Positions 40,434-49,006 are shown, counted from the stretch's first letter. The stretch: 64,000 nt of DNA from JAAYYY01 sp964579295 (GCA_964579295.1 CAZOGK010000001.1:62001-126000); one strand, 5' to 3'. Notes: generated by a model not told the origin, from the sequence alone. Translations and numbers: made by a program.

Positions 40434-43007
40434 TTAGCTAGCGCCATAGCGGCGCTGCCACTCGTAGAGCTTGTTGAGCGCTTCCAACGGCGTCATGCCG
40501 GTCACGTCGAGCTGCTTTAGCTCTTCGAGGAGCGGGCTGCTTTCGGGGAAGAGGGCCGCCTGTTGCGCCGGCTTGAGGTGGCTGGGTGTCACCGACGTGG
40601 TGGGCGCGTGTCGCTCCAGCTCGCGCAGGATCTCGCGCGCCCGGTTGATCACGTCGCGCGGCAGCCCGGCCAGTTGGGCCACGTGGATACCATAGCTCTG
40701 GTCCGCCCCTCCCGGCGCAAGCTGGTGCAGGAAGATGACATCCTCCCCCTCTTCGGCGACCGCCACGTTGTAGTTGGCGACCAGCGGCAGCATCTCCGCC
40801 AACCCGACCAGCTCGTGGTAATGTGTGGCAAAGAGGGTGCGCGGCCTCAGCCGCGGGTGGTTGTGCAGGTACTCGACAATGGCCCAGGCAATGGAGAGGC
40901 CGTCGTAGGTGCTGGTGCCCCGGCCGATTTCGTCGAGGATGAGCAGCGAGCGGCCCGTGGCGTGGTTGAGGATCTGGGCCGTCTCCACCATCTCTACCAT
41001 AAAAGTCGAGCGCCCGGCGTGCAGCTCGTCGTGTGCGCCAATCCGCGTAAAGATGCGGTCGGCCAAGCCGATCCGCGCCCGGCGCGCCGGCACGAAGCTG
41101 CCGATCTGGGCCATGAGCGTGATCAGGGCGACCTGGCGCAGAATCGTGCTCTTGCCGGACATGTTGGGGCCGGTAATCAGGTGGATACGCTCATCTTCCG
41201 GCATGCGGATGTCATTGGGCACGAAACGCTCCAGATGCAGGGTGCGCTCGACCACCGGGTGGCGGCCCGCTTCAATCTCCAGCGTCGTGTCGCCTTCCAG
41301 CTCGGGCCGCACGTAATCATTGCTGGCGGCGACCTCGGCCAGCGCCGCCGCCACGTCTAGCTCGGCCAGCGCGCCCGCCGTCGCCAGCAAGCGGGAGACA
41401 TCCTCGGCCACCCGCTGGCAGACCTCGACAAAGACGCGCCGCTCAATCTCCAGAATACGCTCCTCGGCATTGAGGATGAGCGTCTCGTACTCCTTCAGCT
41501 CCGGCGTAATATAGCGCTCGGCGTTGGTCAGGGTCTGCTTGCGGATGTAGTCGTCGGGCACCAGGTGCGTGTTGGCCCTGGTCACTTCCAGGTAGTAGCC
41601 AAAGACCTTGTTAAAGCCGACCTTGAGCGAGCTGATACCAGTGCGCTCACGCTCCTGCGGCTCCAGGCGGGCTACCCAGTCGCGCGCATGGGCCGAAGCC
41701 TCCATAACGCCGTCAAGCTCGGCGGAAAAGCCGGGGGCAATGACGCCCATCTTGTTAAAGTTGGGCGGCGCTCCTTCGGCAATGGCCCGGCTCAGCAGCC
41801 CGGCGACAGCCGCGCAGGGGTCAAGCGCAGCGACGACCGGCTGCAGACTCGGCGCCGCCCGCTCGGCGCCGGCAAGTAGCTCCACGATCTGCGGCACGAC
41901 AGCCAGCGCCAGGCGAATCTGCTCCAGATCGCGCGGACTGGCGTTGCCGCTGGCAACCCGGTTGGCAAGCCGCTCCAGATCGGGCAGCGACTTTAGCCGC
42001 CGGCGCAGGTCGGCGCGCAGCAGGGCGTCGCCGAAGAAGCTCTCTACCTGGTCGAGCCTGGCTTCCAGGGAAGGAATATCGAGCAGTGGCTGCGTCACCC
42101 GCTGCCGCAGTAGGCGCGCGCCCATTGCGGTCACCGTTTCGTCCAGCACGTGCAGCAGCGAGGCGCCGCGCGCGCCGGTCAGCGAGTCGATCAGCTCCAG
42201 GTTGCGCCGTGTTGCCGCATCCAGGGCCATGTACCGTTCCAGGCTATAGGTGGAGAGGCGCTGCATCTGGTGCACCGCCCCGCGCTGCGTCTCCTGCAGA
42301 TAGTAGAGGAGGGCGCCGGCGGCGCGGACTGCCAGCGGCTGCCCTTCCAGACCAAAGCCATCAAGCGTCGTCACGCCGAAATGCTGCAGCAGCGTCTGGC
42401 GGGCGTTGCCTTCTTCAAAGCGCCAGGCGGGCAGGCGGCTGACCGGCGTATTGGCCGGTTCTACGCCATCCTGCTCCTCGGGCAGCAGCAGCTCGGCGGG
42501 GGAGAGCCGGGCCAGCTCCTCTTCAAGCGCGCGGCGCTGCGCCAGCACCGTCGCCGCAAACTCGCCGGTTGTAATGTCGCCATAGGCCAAGCCCAGACGC
42601 TGGCCGTCGTGCACAATCGCGACCAGATAGTTGTTGCGCCCCGCGTCCAGCATGCCCGGCTCGACGACCGTACCGGCGGTAAAGACGCGCACTACTTCGC
42701 GCGGCATCAGGCCATTCACCGTTTCGCTGCCAATCTGCTCGCACAGGGCAACCTTGAAGCCTTTGCCAATGAGGCGGGCGATGTAGCCCTCGGCGGCGTG
42801 GTGCGGTACCCCCGCCATGGGGATGCGCTGGTTCTTGGCGACGGGCCGGCTGGTCAGCACCAGGTCCAGCTCTCGCGCCGCCGTCTGGGCATCGTCGTCA
42901 AACGTTTCGTAAAAATCGCCGAGACGGAAAAAGACGATGGCGTCAGGATACTGCGCCTTGATCTCGAGGTACTGCTGGCGCAGTGGCGTCATCTTGCTGT
43001 CGGCCAT
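40434..43007 (-). CDS. mutS: DNA mismatch repair protein MutS
   Basis: Recognises mismatches and signals repair. The 857-residue MutS1 has the mismatch-reading F32-Y-E34 motif in LGDFYETF, the connector and lever domains, Walker A GPNMSGKST, the DEIGRGTSTYDG Walker B region and the ATHYHEL motif. The C-terminal helical tail is present. AGAAGAG lies before the ATG. No mutL gene is adjacent, although mutS-mutL pairs are common elsewhere. Confidence 0.97.
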   Translation of the reverse strand: MADSKMTPLRQQYLEIKAQYPDAIVFFRLGDFYETFDDDAQTAARELDLVLTSRPVAKNQRIPMAGVPHHAAEGYIARLIGKGFKVALCEQIGSETVNGLMPREVVRVFTAGTVVEPGMLDAGRNNYLVAIVHDGQRLGLAYGDITTGEFAATVLAQRRALEEELARLSPAELLLPEEQDGVEPANTPVSRLPAWRFEEGNARQTLLQHFGVTTLDGFGLEGQPLAVRAAGALLYYLQETQRGAVHQMQRLSTYSLERYMALDAATRRNLELIDSLTGARGASLLHVLDETVTAMGARLLRQRVTQPLLDIPSLEARLDQVESFFGDALLRADLRRRLKSLPDLERLANRVASGNASPRDLEQIRLALAVVPQIVELLAGAERAAPSLQPVVAALDPCAAVAGLLSRAIAEGAPPNFNKMGVIAPGFSAELDGVMEASAHARDWVARLEPQERERTGISSLKVGFNKVFGYYLEVTRANTHLVPDDYIRKQTLTNAERYITPELKEYETLILNAEERILEIERRVFVEVCQRVAEDVSRLLATAGALAELDVAAALAEVAASNDYVRPELEGDTTLEIEAGRHPVVERTLHLERFVPNDIRMPEDERIHLITGPNMSGKSTILRQVALITLMAQIGSFVPARRARIGLADRIFTRIGAHDELHAGRSTFMVEMVETAQILNHATGRSLLILDEIGRGTSTYDGLSIAWAIVEYLHNHPRLRPRTLFATHYHELVGLAEMLPLVANYNVAVAEEGEDVIFLHQLAPGGADQSYGIHVAQLAGLPRDVINRAREILRELERHAPTTSVTPSHLKPAQQAALFPESSPLLEELKQLDVTGMTPLEALNKLYEWQRRYGAS

Positions 43008-43065
43008 AGCGCGAACTCTTCTCAGTTCCTGGTCAGTGTGGGCGGACGTGAAAGCAGGGCGGCGC

Positions 43066-43626
43066 TCAGGACGAGCTGACCTCGACCTCCGGGCTCGCCC
43101 CCGCTTCCTGATAGGCGCTGCGCTGCAGCCAGCTTTCCAGCGCCCGCTTGTGGCGCGCCTGGAGGTTGGAAAGCGGCCGGGCTTCTTTGATTAGCGCGGC
43201 GGCCTCTTCAAAGCTCATGTCCCGGTGGCGCATCAGGTAGGCCGCCAGCAATGTGTTCGAGCGGCCGCGCCCTTTGGCACAGTGAATCAGGACCGTCTTA
43301 CCCGCCTCAATCTGCCGGTGAATGTAGGCGACTCCCTCTTCCAGAATTTCCGGCGGGGGCACAAGAATGTCGAGCACCTTGAGCTGCAGGTAGTCGATGC
43401 CGTGGCTTCGGTAAAAGTCGACGTCGTCCTCGCGCTCGGCGCGGATATTGACCACGGCGTCAATGCCGGCGTCAGCCAGGAAGTCGTAGTCGCGTGGATA
43501 GTGGGGCGCGCCGCCCAGCCAGAGCCCATCGGTAATCCTGTCAAACCAGCGGTGCCGCTGGATCTTCTCGTAGACGAAGCGGATGAGCGGAAAGGCTTTG
43601 TCGAACAGGTAATGGAACGGGTTCAT
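43066..43626 (-). CDS. Dual-specificity (DSP/PTP-like) protein phosphatase
   Basis: The 186-residue protein carries the Cys-x5-Arg signature HCAKGRGRS (Cys116, Arg122) and an Asp in the KVLDILVPP loop suited as general acid. GLWLGGAPHYPRD near the N-terminus matches DSP proteins. The N-terminal 25 residues are hydrophobic-basic and could sit on the membrane. Substrates may be phosphoproteins or phosphoinositide-like lipids. The ATG at 43626 has TATTCT 7 bases upstream and no Shine-Dalgarno sequence, so leaderless expression is suggested. Confidence 0.85.
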   Translation of the reverse strand: MNPFHYLFDKAFPLIRFVYEKIQRHRWFDRITDGLWLGGAPHYPRDYDFLADAGIDAVVNIRAEREDDVDFYRSHGIDYLQLKVLDILVPPPEILEEGVAYIHRQIEAGKTVLIHCAKGRGRSNTLLAAYLMRHRDMSFEEAAALIKEARPLSNLQARHKRALESWLQRSAYQEAGASPEVEVSSS

Positions 43627-43633
43627 CCGCTGT

Positions 43634-43639
43634 AGAATA
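43634..43639 (-). promoter_or_regulatory. -10-like element TATTCT 7 bases before the phosphatase start
   Basis: The minus-strand TATTCT is 7 bases from the ATG at 43626, the same spacing as at other start codons in this window that lack ribosome-binding sites. Confidence 0.4.
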
Positions 43640-43687
43640 ACCAGGATGGGCGCTGAGCGCAACCGCGGCAGGGCTGCGTGGGCGGGC

Positions 43688-44848
43688 TCAGGGAGGGCTT
43701 GTGCGCTGCGCCGAATAGGGAACCTGCGGGCGCCAGGAGCGGCCGGGAAGGAGGTCAGGATCGACTGTCAACAGGCGGTACAGCTCGTTGATGTCGCGGG
43801 TGGTGATCAGGCCCAGGAACTCTTCGCCATCGATGACTGGCAGCGCGTCCAGCCGGCTGGTCTGCAGACGCTGCTGGATGTCGAATAGCTCGTCCTGCGG
43901 TCGGGCCGGCTCCACATCACGGACCATGATTTCGCTTACCTGTGTCGCTGGTCCCTGGTTATCCAGCGCTTCGACCAGGCGATGGTAAGGGAGCATGCCG
44001 ACGAGCCGCCCCATCTGCATGACGGGGAAGGACGATTGCATGGTGCGCAGGGTGAGGAGAACGGCCTGGTGGATCGTATCGCCCGGCCGCAGCGTGTTGG
44101 CCTGGCGTGAGTATGCCTGCTCCACGGTGACGCCCCGCAGTAGGGTGCGTAGCTGCACCATCTGCCCTTCCTGGCCGGCGCCCATGTAGATGAAAAAGGC
44201 GATGAGGATGAGGAAGAAGTTGCCGCTGGTAAAGCCGTAGAGGCCAAAGACCCAGGCCAGCGCCTGCCCCACACGCACGGCCCAACGCGTCGCCGTCAGG
44301 TAGTCCATACGCGATGCGAGCACGGCGCGCAAGACGCGGCCGCCGTCCATGGGGAAGGCGGGCACCAGGTTGAAGACGCCGAGGAAGAGGTTGTAGGCAA
44401 AGATATAGCTGAAGATGAGCGGCAGGGTGATATTACCAACGTCTGTCAAGTCGTCAACGCCGACAAAGCCAACGCCGGGTATAAGCAAGAGGGCGCCCAG
44501 CAGGATAGCCAGCACGAAGTTGACCGCCGGCCCGGCAATGGCGATGACAAACTCCTGCCAGGGAGTCTCAGGGATATGGTCGAGCTGCGCCACACCGCCG
44601 ATGGGCAGCAGCACGATCTGTTTGACCGGCACGTTATAGTGCTGCGCCGCCACGCTGTGGCCCAGCTCGTGCAGCGTGACGATGACGAAGAGCAGGAGGA
44701 TGACGATGACGCCAAAGAGCGCGCCCGTCCAGCCGGCGCCGCTAAGGAAGCCAAACTGAATGGCCGCCCAGATCAAAATCAGGGGGAACGTAATGTGGAC
44801 GCGGATGGCAATCCCGCGGATAGAAAAGAGGCGCAGCGCGCTATCCAT
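43688..44848 (-). CDS. Site-2 protease (M50) with CBS domains
   Basis: Intramembrane zinc metalloprotease of 386 residues. HELGH (H60, E61, H64) lies in the second hydrophobic segment and the third ligand is in FNLVPAFPMDGGRVLRA. About six membrane segments are followed by two CBS repeats (about 240-365) ending in LGLITTRDINELYRLL. CBS repeats often bind adenine nucleotides and would regulate cleavage. Family members cut anti-sigma factors or signal remnants. AAGGAG lies upstream of the ATG. Confidence 0.92.
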   Translation of the reverse strand: MDSALRLFSIRGIAIRVHITFPLILIWAAIQFGFLSGAGWTGALFGVIVILLLFVIVTLHELGHSVAAQHYNVPVKQIVLLPIGGVAQLDHIPETPWQEFVIAIAGPAVNFVLAILLGALLLIPGVGFVGVDDLTDVGNITLPLIFSYIFAYNLFLGVFNLVPAFPMDGGRVLRAVLASRMDYLTATRWAVRVGQALAWVFGLYGFTSGNFFLILIAFFIYMGAGQEGQMVQLRTLLRGVTVEQAYSRQANTLRPGDTIHQAVLLTLRTMQSSFPVMQMGRLVGMLPYHRLVEALDNQGPATQVSEIMVRDVEPARPQDELFDIQQRLQTSRLDALPVIDGEEFLGLITTRDINELYRLLTVDPDLLPGRSWRPQVPYSAQRTSPP

Positions 44849-44945
44849 GTTCTGTCTCCTTCTCCGACGCCGGCAGGTAGGCGAAAATCCCGTACTGTCA
44901 CTATAGCCAGCACGCGTTAATATGGCGTAATAGAACGATGGAAAG

Positions 44946-45611
44946 CTATTCGTCTGTGGGCTGCTTCTTTACCAACGGCAGAAAGGCAGCCGCTTCGTGG
45001 CGGCTGCTCACGTCCAGCTTCTTGAGAATGTTGTGGACGTGGTTCTTGACGGTGCCTACCTCGATAAACAACCGGTCGGCAATATCCTGGTTGCTGCAAT
45101 CTTCGCCAATCAGCTCCAGGACTTCCTGCTCGCGTGGGGTCAGCTCGGCATAGGCATTGGGGTCGATATCCGTCTGGGTGGAGATCTGCGCCAGCTCTTT
45201 GATGTGGCTCATCATGGCAGCGGCGATATCAGGGGCGATGATCGCCTTGCCGTCGTAGGCAGCGCGGATGTGGTCTAGCAGGCGCTCGGTGGACACTTCT
45301 TGCAGGACGTAACCGGCCGCGCCAGCCGCGACGTATTGCAGAATCGCATTCTTCGAGTTCGGCAGGCCGATGACCAGGACTTTGGTGGCTGCTCCCTTCT
45401 GCGTGATCGCCTCGGTGATCGCCAATGCGCCGTTATCCGGCAGCGTGGCGGCGACTAACACGATCTCACACGGCTCCTCGTCAAGTTGGCGTAGGGCGCT
45501 GGCAACATCGGTGCCCTGGCCTATCACCTGGATGTCTTCCTCTTCCTCCAGCACACTGGAGATGATGCTGCTGATGAGGCGTGTCTGATGGACGACAAGA
45601 ACCCGGATCAT
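44946..45611 (-). CDS. NarL/LuxR-type regulator with a pseudo-receiver domain
   Basis: The 221-residue protein has a receiver-like domain (1-120) and a LuxR helix-turn-helix (about 150-215, LTPREQEVLELIG and GTVKNHVHNILKKL). The receiver keeps its shape, including VAAGAAGYVLQE, but lacks the chemistry: the acidic pair is His8-Gln9, the phospho-acceptor Asp is Ala54 (VLVAATLP) and the conserved Lys is Gln104. It therefore cannot be phosphorylated in the usual way and may respond to a ligand or be constitutively active. No histidine kinase is close. It is divergent from the SDR-like gene across a region with a clear dyad. Confidence 0.9.
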   Translation of the reverse strand: MIRVLVVHQTRLISSIISSVLEEEEDIQVIGQGTDVASALRQLDEEPCEIVLVAATLPDNGALAITEAITQKGAATKVLVIGLPNSKNAILQYVAAGAAGYVLQEVSTERLLDHIRAAYDGKAIIAPDIAAAMMSHIKELAQISTQTDIDPNAYAELTPREQEVLELIGEDCSNQDIADRLFIEVGTVKNHVHNILKKLDVSSRHEAAAFLPLVKKQPTDE

Positions 45612-45732
45612 TTTCCCTTTTTTTGAACCCTCGCCTGTAGCATCACGTCGAGGCGGAACACGAACTGCTGCTGATGATTATAAGGAGGTCGAGAAGGGTT
45701 GTCGAACAGCCGCCACGGCAAAGCATAACTGA

Positions 45733-45763
45733 AATGTACCTGTGACTTATACCCTGGTACATT
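45733..45763. promoter_or_regulatory. Operator-like dyad between the pseudo-receiver regulator and the SDR-like gene
   Basis: AATGTACC and GGTACATT are perfect 8-base inverted half-sites separated by 15 bases, with centres 23 bases apart (about two helical turns). The spacer contains a TTATAC -10-like hexamer. This is a natural site for a dimeric LuxR-type regulator, possibly the divergent gene's own product. Confidence 0.6.
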
Positions 45764-45793
45764 GTCAGCTTGCCGGTGGTCAAGTAGTCTTAT

Positions 45794-45825
45794 CGGTGAG
45801 AGGATAAGTAAGGGACCTCTCGCCG
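45794..45825 (+). repeat. Stem-loop in the leader of the SDR-like gene
   Basis: Bases 45794-45803 (CGGTGAGAGG) pair with 45816-45825, with one G-U pair and a 12-base loop. No T tract follows, so it is more likely an mRNA structure than a terminator. Confidence 0.5.
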
Positions 45826-45886
45826 CGGAACAATACTGCCTGGGCCCGCGGCCTATTTCTTTCCCACGAAGGAGAGATGAGCCAAT

Positions 45887-46423
45887 ATGAGCATCAATCG
45901 CACGCCAGAGGACTCAATTCTGTTCCAGGCAACCGTAAACGGGTCAGCGCATGAAATCTCTATCATTCCGCTGCAGAGGGAAGAGAAGGAGCAGCAGCAG
46001 GAGAAAAAGAAGGTTGACCTTCAGGGCAAAGTAGCCCTGATCGTCGGCGGCGCTACCGAAAAGGGGCAATCCCTGGCCGCGGCCTTTGCCGAGCGCGGCA
46101 TGGATGTTGCCCTGGTCTACTTTAACGAGGATCACGCGCGTGCGGCGCAGATCAAGCACGAGGTGGAACAGCGGCAGCAACAATGTATGCTCGTGGCGGG
46201 CCGTATCAGCGATGAGGATGTGGACGCCGCTTTTGCCGGGGAAGTGATGCTGCAGCTGCTACAGCGCTTCGGCCGCCTGGACATCTTCATTAATCTCTCC
46301 ACCCACGCCTTCCCCCTGGGCGATCTGCTGAGCGGCGAGGCTGAGGAGATGGAGCAGCTGCGCTCGCGCATCTTTCCCCATTTCAACATCATGAAGGCCG
46401 CGCTCGACCAGATTACCAGCTAA
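45887..46423 (+). CDS. Truncated, degenerate SDR (short-chain dehydrogenase) relative
   Basis: The 178-residue protein begins with about 45 residues of polar, Glu/Gln/Lys-rich sequence, then an SDR-like Rossmann half: LQGKVALIVGGATEKGQSLAAAF and FGRLDIFINLSTHAFPLG. The TGxxxGxG loop has become GGATEKGQ, the NNAG motif NLSTHA, and the protein stops before the catalytic Ser-Tyr-Lys region. No remnant of that region follows, since the next gene comes 22 bases later on the other strand. It could be a decayed gene or a small regulatory fold. AAGGAGAG lies upstream of the ATG. Confidence 0.75.
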   Translation: MSINRTPEDSILFQATVNGSAHEISIIPLQREEKEQQQEKKKVDLQGKVALIVGGATEKGQSLAAAFAERGMDVALVYFNEDHARAAQIKHEVEQRQQQCMLVAGRISDEDVDAAFAGEVMLQLLQRFGRLDIFINLSTHAFPLGDLLSGEAEEMEQLRSRIFPHFNIMKAALDQITS

Positions 46424-46445
46424 GCTGGGGAGCGGCCGCCAACAG

Positions 46446-46943
46446 CTATACCCAACCCGCCTCGCCCGCTTCGGTGTCTGTATCGGGGAATGAGCCGCGC
46501 AAATTGATCCAGGCCAGCTCCAGGGCAATGGCGCGGAAGGCGTTATCGTGCAGGTAGCCCTGCCAGCGGGCAGCCTCTTTCTCCTCACTATCAGCCTCAG
46601 CCTTCTGACCGCGCACATTTTCGACCAGACTGTCGCCCAGCGGGTTGCCGCCGACAAAGTCATCGACGCCGTCGGCCAGGCGATTACGGAGCTGGTTGCG
46701 CAGTGTGCCTTTCAGGCGGCGTTCGGCCTCCTCGCGCGCGGCTGCCAGGTCGTCGAGCTGGAGCTGGCCCAACCGCTTGAGCCGTTCTTCGGCGTCCGCC
46801 GCGTGCAGGCGCGAAAGCACCTCCTCGCCGCTGATCCAGGTATCGTAGCTTTCTCCATTGGCATGGTGATAGCGCACCTGGAACTGGTCGGCGAAGTCAT
46901 GGCGCATCCGGCAGCGCCGAGCGAAATCGGCGAAATTGCCCAC
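46446..46943 (-). CDS. Hypothetical protein, 165 residues, charged
   Basis: I do not recognise the family. A short strand-forming N-terminus (VRYHHANGESYDTWISG) is followed by long charged helices rich in Ala, Glu, Arg and Leu, probably coiled. The GTG at 46943 is chosen because TACAAT lies exactly 7 bases upstream; the alternative ATG is at 46907. The frame stays open much further upstream, but that part is only the complement of menA. Function cannot be inferred. Confidence 0.6.
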   Translation of the reverse strand: MGNFADFARRCRMRHDFADQFQVRYHHANGESYDTWISGEEVLSRLHAADAEERLKRLGQLQLDDLAAAREEAERRLKGTLRNQLRNRLADGVDDFVGGNPLGDSLVENVRGQKAEADSEEKEAARWQGYLHDNAFRAIALELAWINLRGSFPDTDTEAGEAGWV

Positions 46944-46950
46944 GGCCCCT

Positions 46951-46956
46951 ATTGTA
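46951..46956 (-). promoter_or_regulatory. -10 element TACAAT 7 bases before the 165-residue gene
   Basis: The minus-strand TACAAT and the GTG at 46943 are separated by 7 bases, the same arrangement as at the GTPase and inositol-phosphatase-like genes. Confidence 0.5.
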
Positions 46957-46985
46957 GAGCGCGGCGGTGGACGTCGCCACTGCTG

Positions 46986-46994
46986 TGCTATAAT
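46986..46994 (+). promoter_or_regulatory. Extended -10 promoter of menA
   Basis: TGCTATAAT is a perfect extended -10 element, 33 bases before the menA ATG. An extended -10 may act without a good -35, and none is seen. Confidence 0.7.
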
Positions 46995-47027
46995 CGCGCC
47001 CCACTGAAGAGGTATGGCGACACAAGG

Positions 47028-47948
47028 ATGAACGGAATGGCAACACCGTGGCGCGTGTGGGTAGAAGCGGCGCGCCCGCGTACCCTGGCCCTGGCCCTGG
47101 GAACGATTGGGCTGGGCCTGCTGTTGGCCTGGAGCGACGGCTATGGCAACCTGCCCGTGGCGCTGCTGGCGCTGCTGACGGCGGTCTTGCTGCAGATTCT
47201 CTCCAACCTGGCGAACGACTACGGCGACTCCCTGCACGGCGCCGACAGCGCGGCGCGGGCCGGCCCGCAGCGCGCTGTGCAGAGCGGCCGCGTCAGCCGC
47301 CGGGCAATGCGCCGCGCTGTTGTCCTGGTTGTCCTGCTCTCGATGGTCAGCGGCCTGCTGATGGTCTGGCTCGCCTTTGGCGCTGCCGGCCTTTATCTGG
47401 TGCTGCTCTTTCTGCTCCTCGGCGCAGCCGCTATCTGGGCCGCCATTGCCTATACGGCCAGCGACCGGCCCTATGGCTATGCCGGCCTCGGCGACCTTTT
47501 TGTCTTTCTCTTCTTCGGACTTGTCGCCGTAGGCGGCGGCTACTTCCTGCTTGCCCAGCGCTTCCCACCAGAGATGCTGCTGCCCGCGATCAGCGGGGGC
47601 CTGTTTTCTGTGGGTGTGCTCAACATCAATAACATTCGCGACGTAGACTCGGATCGGCAGGCAGGCAAATACTCGATCCCGGTACGCGTCGGGCCGCGCC
47701 GGGCCCGCCTCTACCACTGGGTGCTCCTGACTGGCGGCTTTGCCGCCGCCCTGATTTACGTCTTGTTGACCTACCGCTCGCCATGGCAGCTTCTCTTCTT
47801 GCTGACGGCGCCGCTGTTCGTGCGCAATGGCCTGGCCGTCTGGCGCAGCCACGCGCCCCACGAGCTGGACCCCCTGCTCAAGCAGATGTCGCTGACGACG
47901 CTCCTCTTCGTCATCAGCTTCGGGCTGGGCCACCTGCTGGCCGGCTAG
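47028..47948 (+). CDS. menA: 1,4-dihydroxy-2-naphthoate prenyltransferase (MenA)
   Basis: Membrane UbiA-family enzyme that attaches the polyprenyl chain in menaquinone synthesis; 306 residues and about eight helices. The two Asp-rich motifs that bind prenyl diphosphate through Mg2+ are visible as NLANDYGDSLHGAD and NNIRDVDSDRQAGK. A second ATG at 47037 is possible. The stop codon shares the four bases CTAG with the convergent acetyltransferase gene. Presence of menA supports menaquinone-based respiration. Confidence 0.92.
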   Translation: MNGMATPWRVWVEAARPRTLALALGTIGLGLLLAWSDGYGNLPVALLALLTAVLLQILSNLANDYGDSLHGADSAARAGPQRAVQSGRVSRRAMRRAVVLVVLLSMVSGLLMVWLAFGAAGLYLVLLFLLLGAAAIWAAIAYTASDRPYGYAGLGDLFVFLFFGLVAVGGGYFLLAQRFPPEMLLPAISGGLFSVGVLNINNIRDVDSDRQAGKYSIPVRVGPRRARLYHWVLLTGGFAAALIYVLLTYRSPWQLLFLLTAPLFVRNGLAVWRSHAPHELDPLLKQMSLTTLLFVISFGLGHLLAG

Positions 47949-49006
47949 ATACCCGCCAGCCGGCCCATGAAATAGCTGTCGGCCCAGCGGCCGTCGCCAT
48001 AGGTGTGGTAGCGATATGTCCCCTCGCGCTCGAAGCCAAACTTCTCGTAGAGGCGCACGCCGGCCACATTATCTGTGTTCACTTCCAGCTCGACGCGGCG
48101 CAGATTGAGCCAGTTGTCGGCCAGATCGACGATCGCCCGCATCAGCGCGCTGCCCACGCCGCGCCCCCAGTAATCGGGATGGATGCTCATGCCCAGCCCG
48201 GCGCTGTGCGCCTGCCGGGGTCGGGTGTGTGGTACCAGTGCGGCCATGCCGATGACCTGCCCGCCACTGACGGCGACGAACCGCCGTATCCCCGGCGGTG
48301 GATCTAGCAGCCGCTGCCTGGTCACCCACAGCGCCTGGCTGGGAAGCTGCAGTGTCGTCCGGGCTACGTCCGGGTGGCGGAAGATGGCGTACAGAGATTC
48401 CATGTCGCTGGGGTGCGGGGGACGGATGCGCAGATCCGGGATGGGTTTCCCTTTCTCGAAAGGTGACTCTGTGGCCGTCGGGGCCGCGGGCGCTGCTCGT
48501 TGCGGTAGCGCGCGCAGCCGGGCCATCATGATTTCGTCCTGCCATTGGCCCTCGCCGAAGGCGGAGCGGCGCTTGATACCTTCGCGCTCAAAGCCCAGCT
48601 TCTCATAGAGGTGGATAGCAACGTCATTATCGGCAAAGACGCCAAGCTCCACCCGCTTGAGGTCGAGCCAGTTATCGGCGATGTCGAGGATTGCCGCCAT
48701 CAGCCGCGCGCCGATGCCCTGCCCCCAGTATTCCTGGTGCACCATAAGACCAACACGGCCGGCGTGGTGGAGGCGCGGGTTGCCATACTGAGTCAGGACA
48801 ACCGAGCCGATTGCTTTGCCGTCCACCACGGCCGCCAGATAGTGGCGGCGGGGATCTTCGGCATGGACGTGCTTTTCGGTTTCGGAGAACTCCATCGTGG
48901 GCACGAACAGCGTCGACCGGGCAACCGCCGGCTGCATGGCGATCTCATACAGAGCTGGCCCGTCTTCGGGCCGCACCGGGCGAATGTCTACCTCACGTTG
49001 AGCCAT
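47945..49006 (-). CDS. Tandem GNAT acetyltransferase
   Basis: One 353-residue polypeptide with two complete RimI/RimJ-like GNAT domains. Acetyl-CoA loops are QEYWGQGIGARLM (91-103) and HPDYWGRGVGSALM (276-289), each followed by a nearly identical ADNW-LxLxRVEL segment and LYEKxGFEREG. The likeness of the two halves shows an internal duplication. The linker (about 165-190) is Ala/Pro-rich. The ATG at 49006 is supported by AGGAGG. It lies 35 bases downstream of the carboxylase subunit on the same strand. Substrate unknown. Confidence 0.9.
   Translation of the reverse strand: MAQREVDIRPVRPEDGPALYEIAMQPAVARSTLFVPTMEFSETEKHVHAEDPRRHYLAAVVDGKAIGSVVLTQYGNPRLHHAGRVGLMVHQEYWGQGIGARLMAAILDIADNWLDLKRVELGVFADNDVAIHLYEKLGFEREGIKRRSAFGEGQWQDEIMMARLRALPQRAAPAAPTATESPFEKGKPIPDLRIRPPHPSDMESLYAIFRHPDVARTTLQLPSQALWVTRQRLLDPPPGIRRFVAVSGGQVIGMAALVPHTRPRQAHSAGLGMSIHPDYWGRGVGSALMRAIVDLADNWLNLRRVELEVNTDNVAGVRLYEKFGFEREGTYRYHTYGDGRWADSYFMGRLAGI

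Noticed and set aside
45887..46423. SDR-like gene as a frameshifted full-length dehydrogenase
   Set aside because: No sequence for the missing catalytic half is present in another frame downstream; the next gene begins 22 bases later on the other strand.
46944..47933. N-terminal two thirds of the long minus-strand frame leading into the 165-residue protein
   Set aside because: This part is the complement of menA; the real gene most likely begins at the GTG 46943 or ATG 46907.
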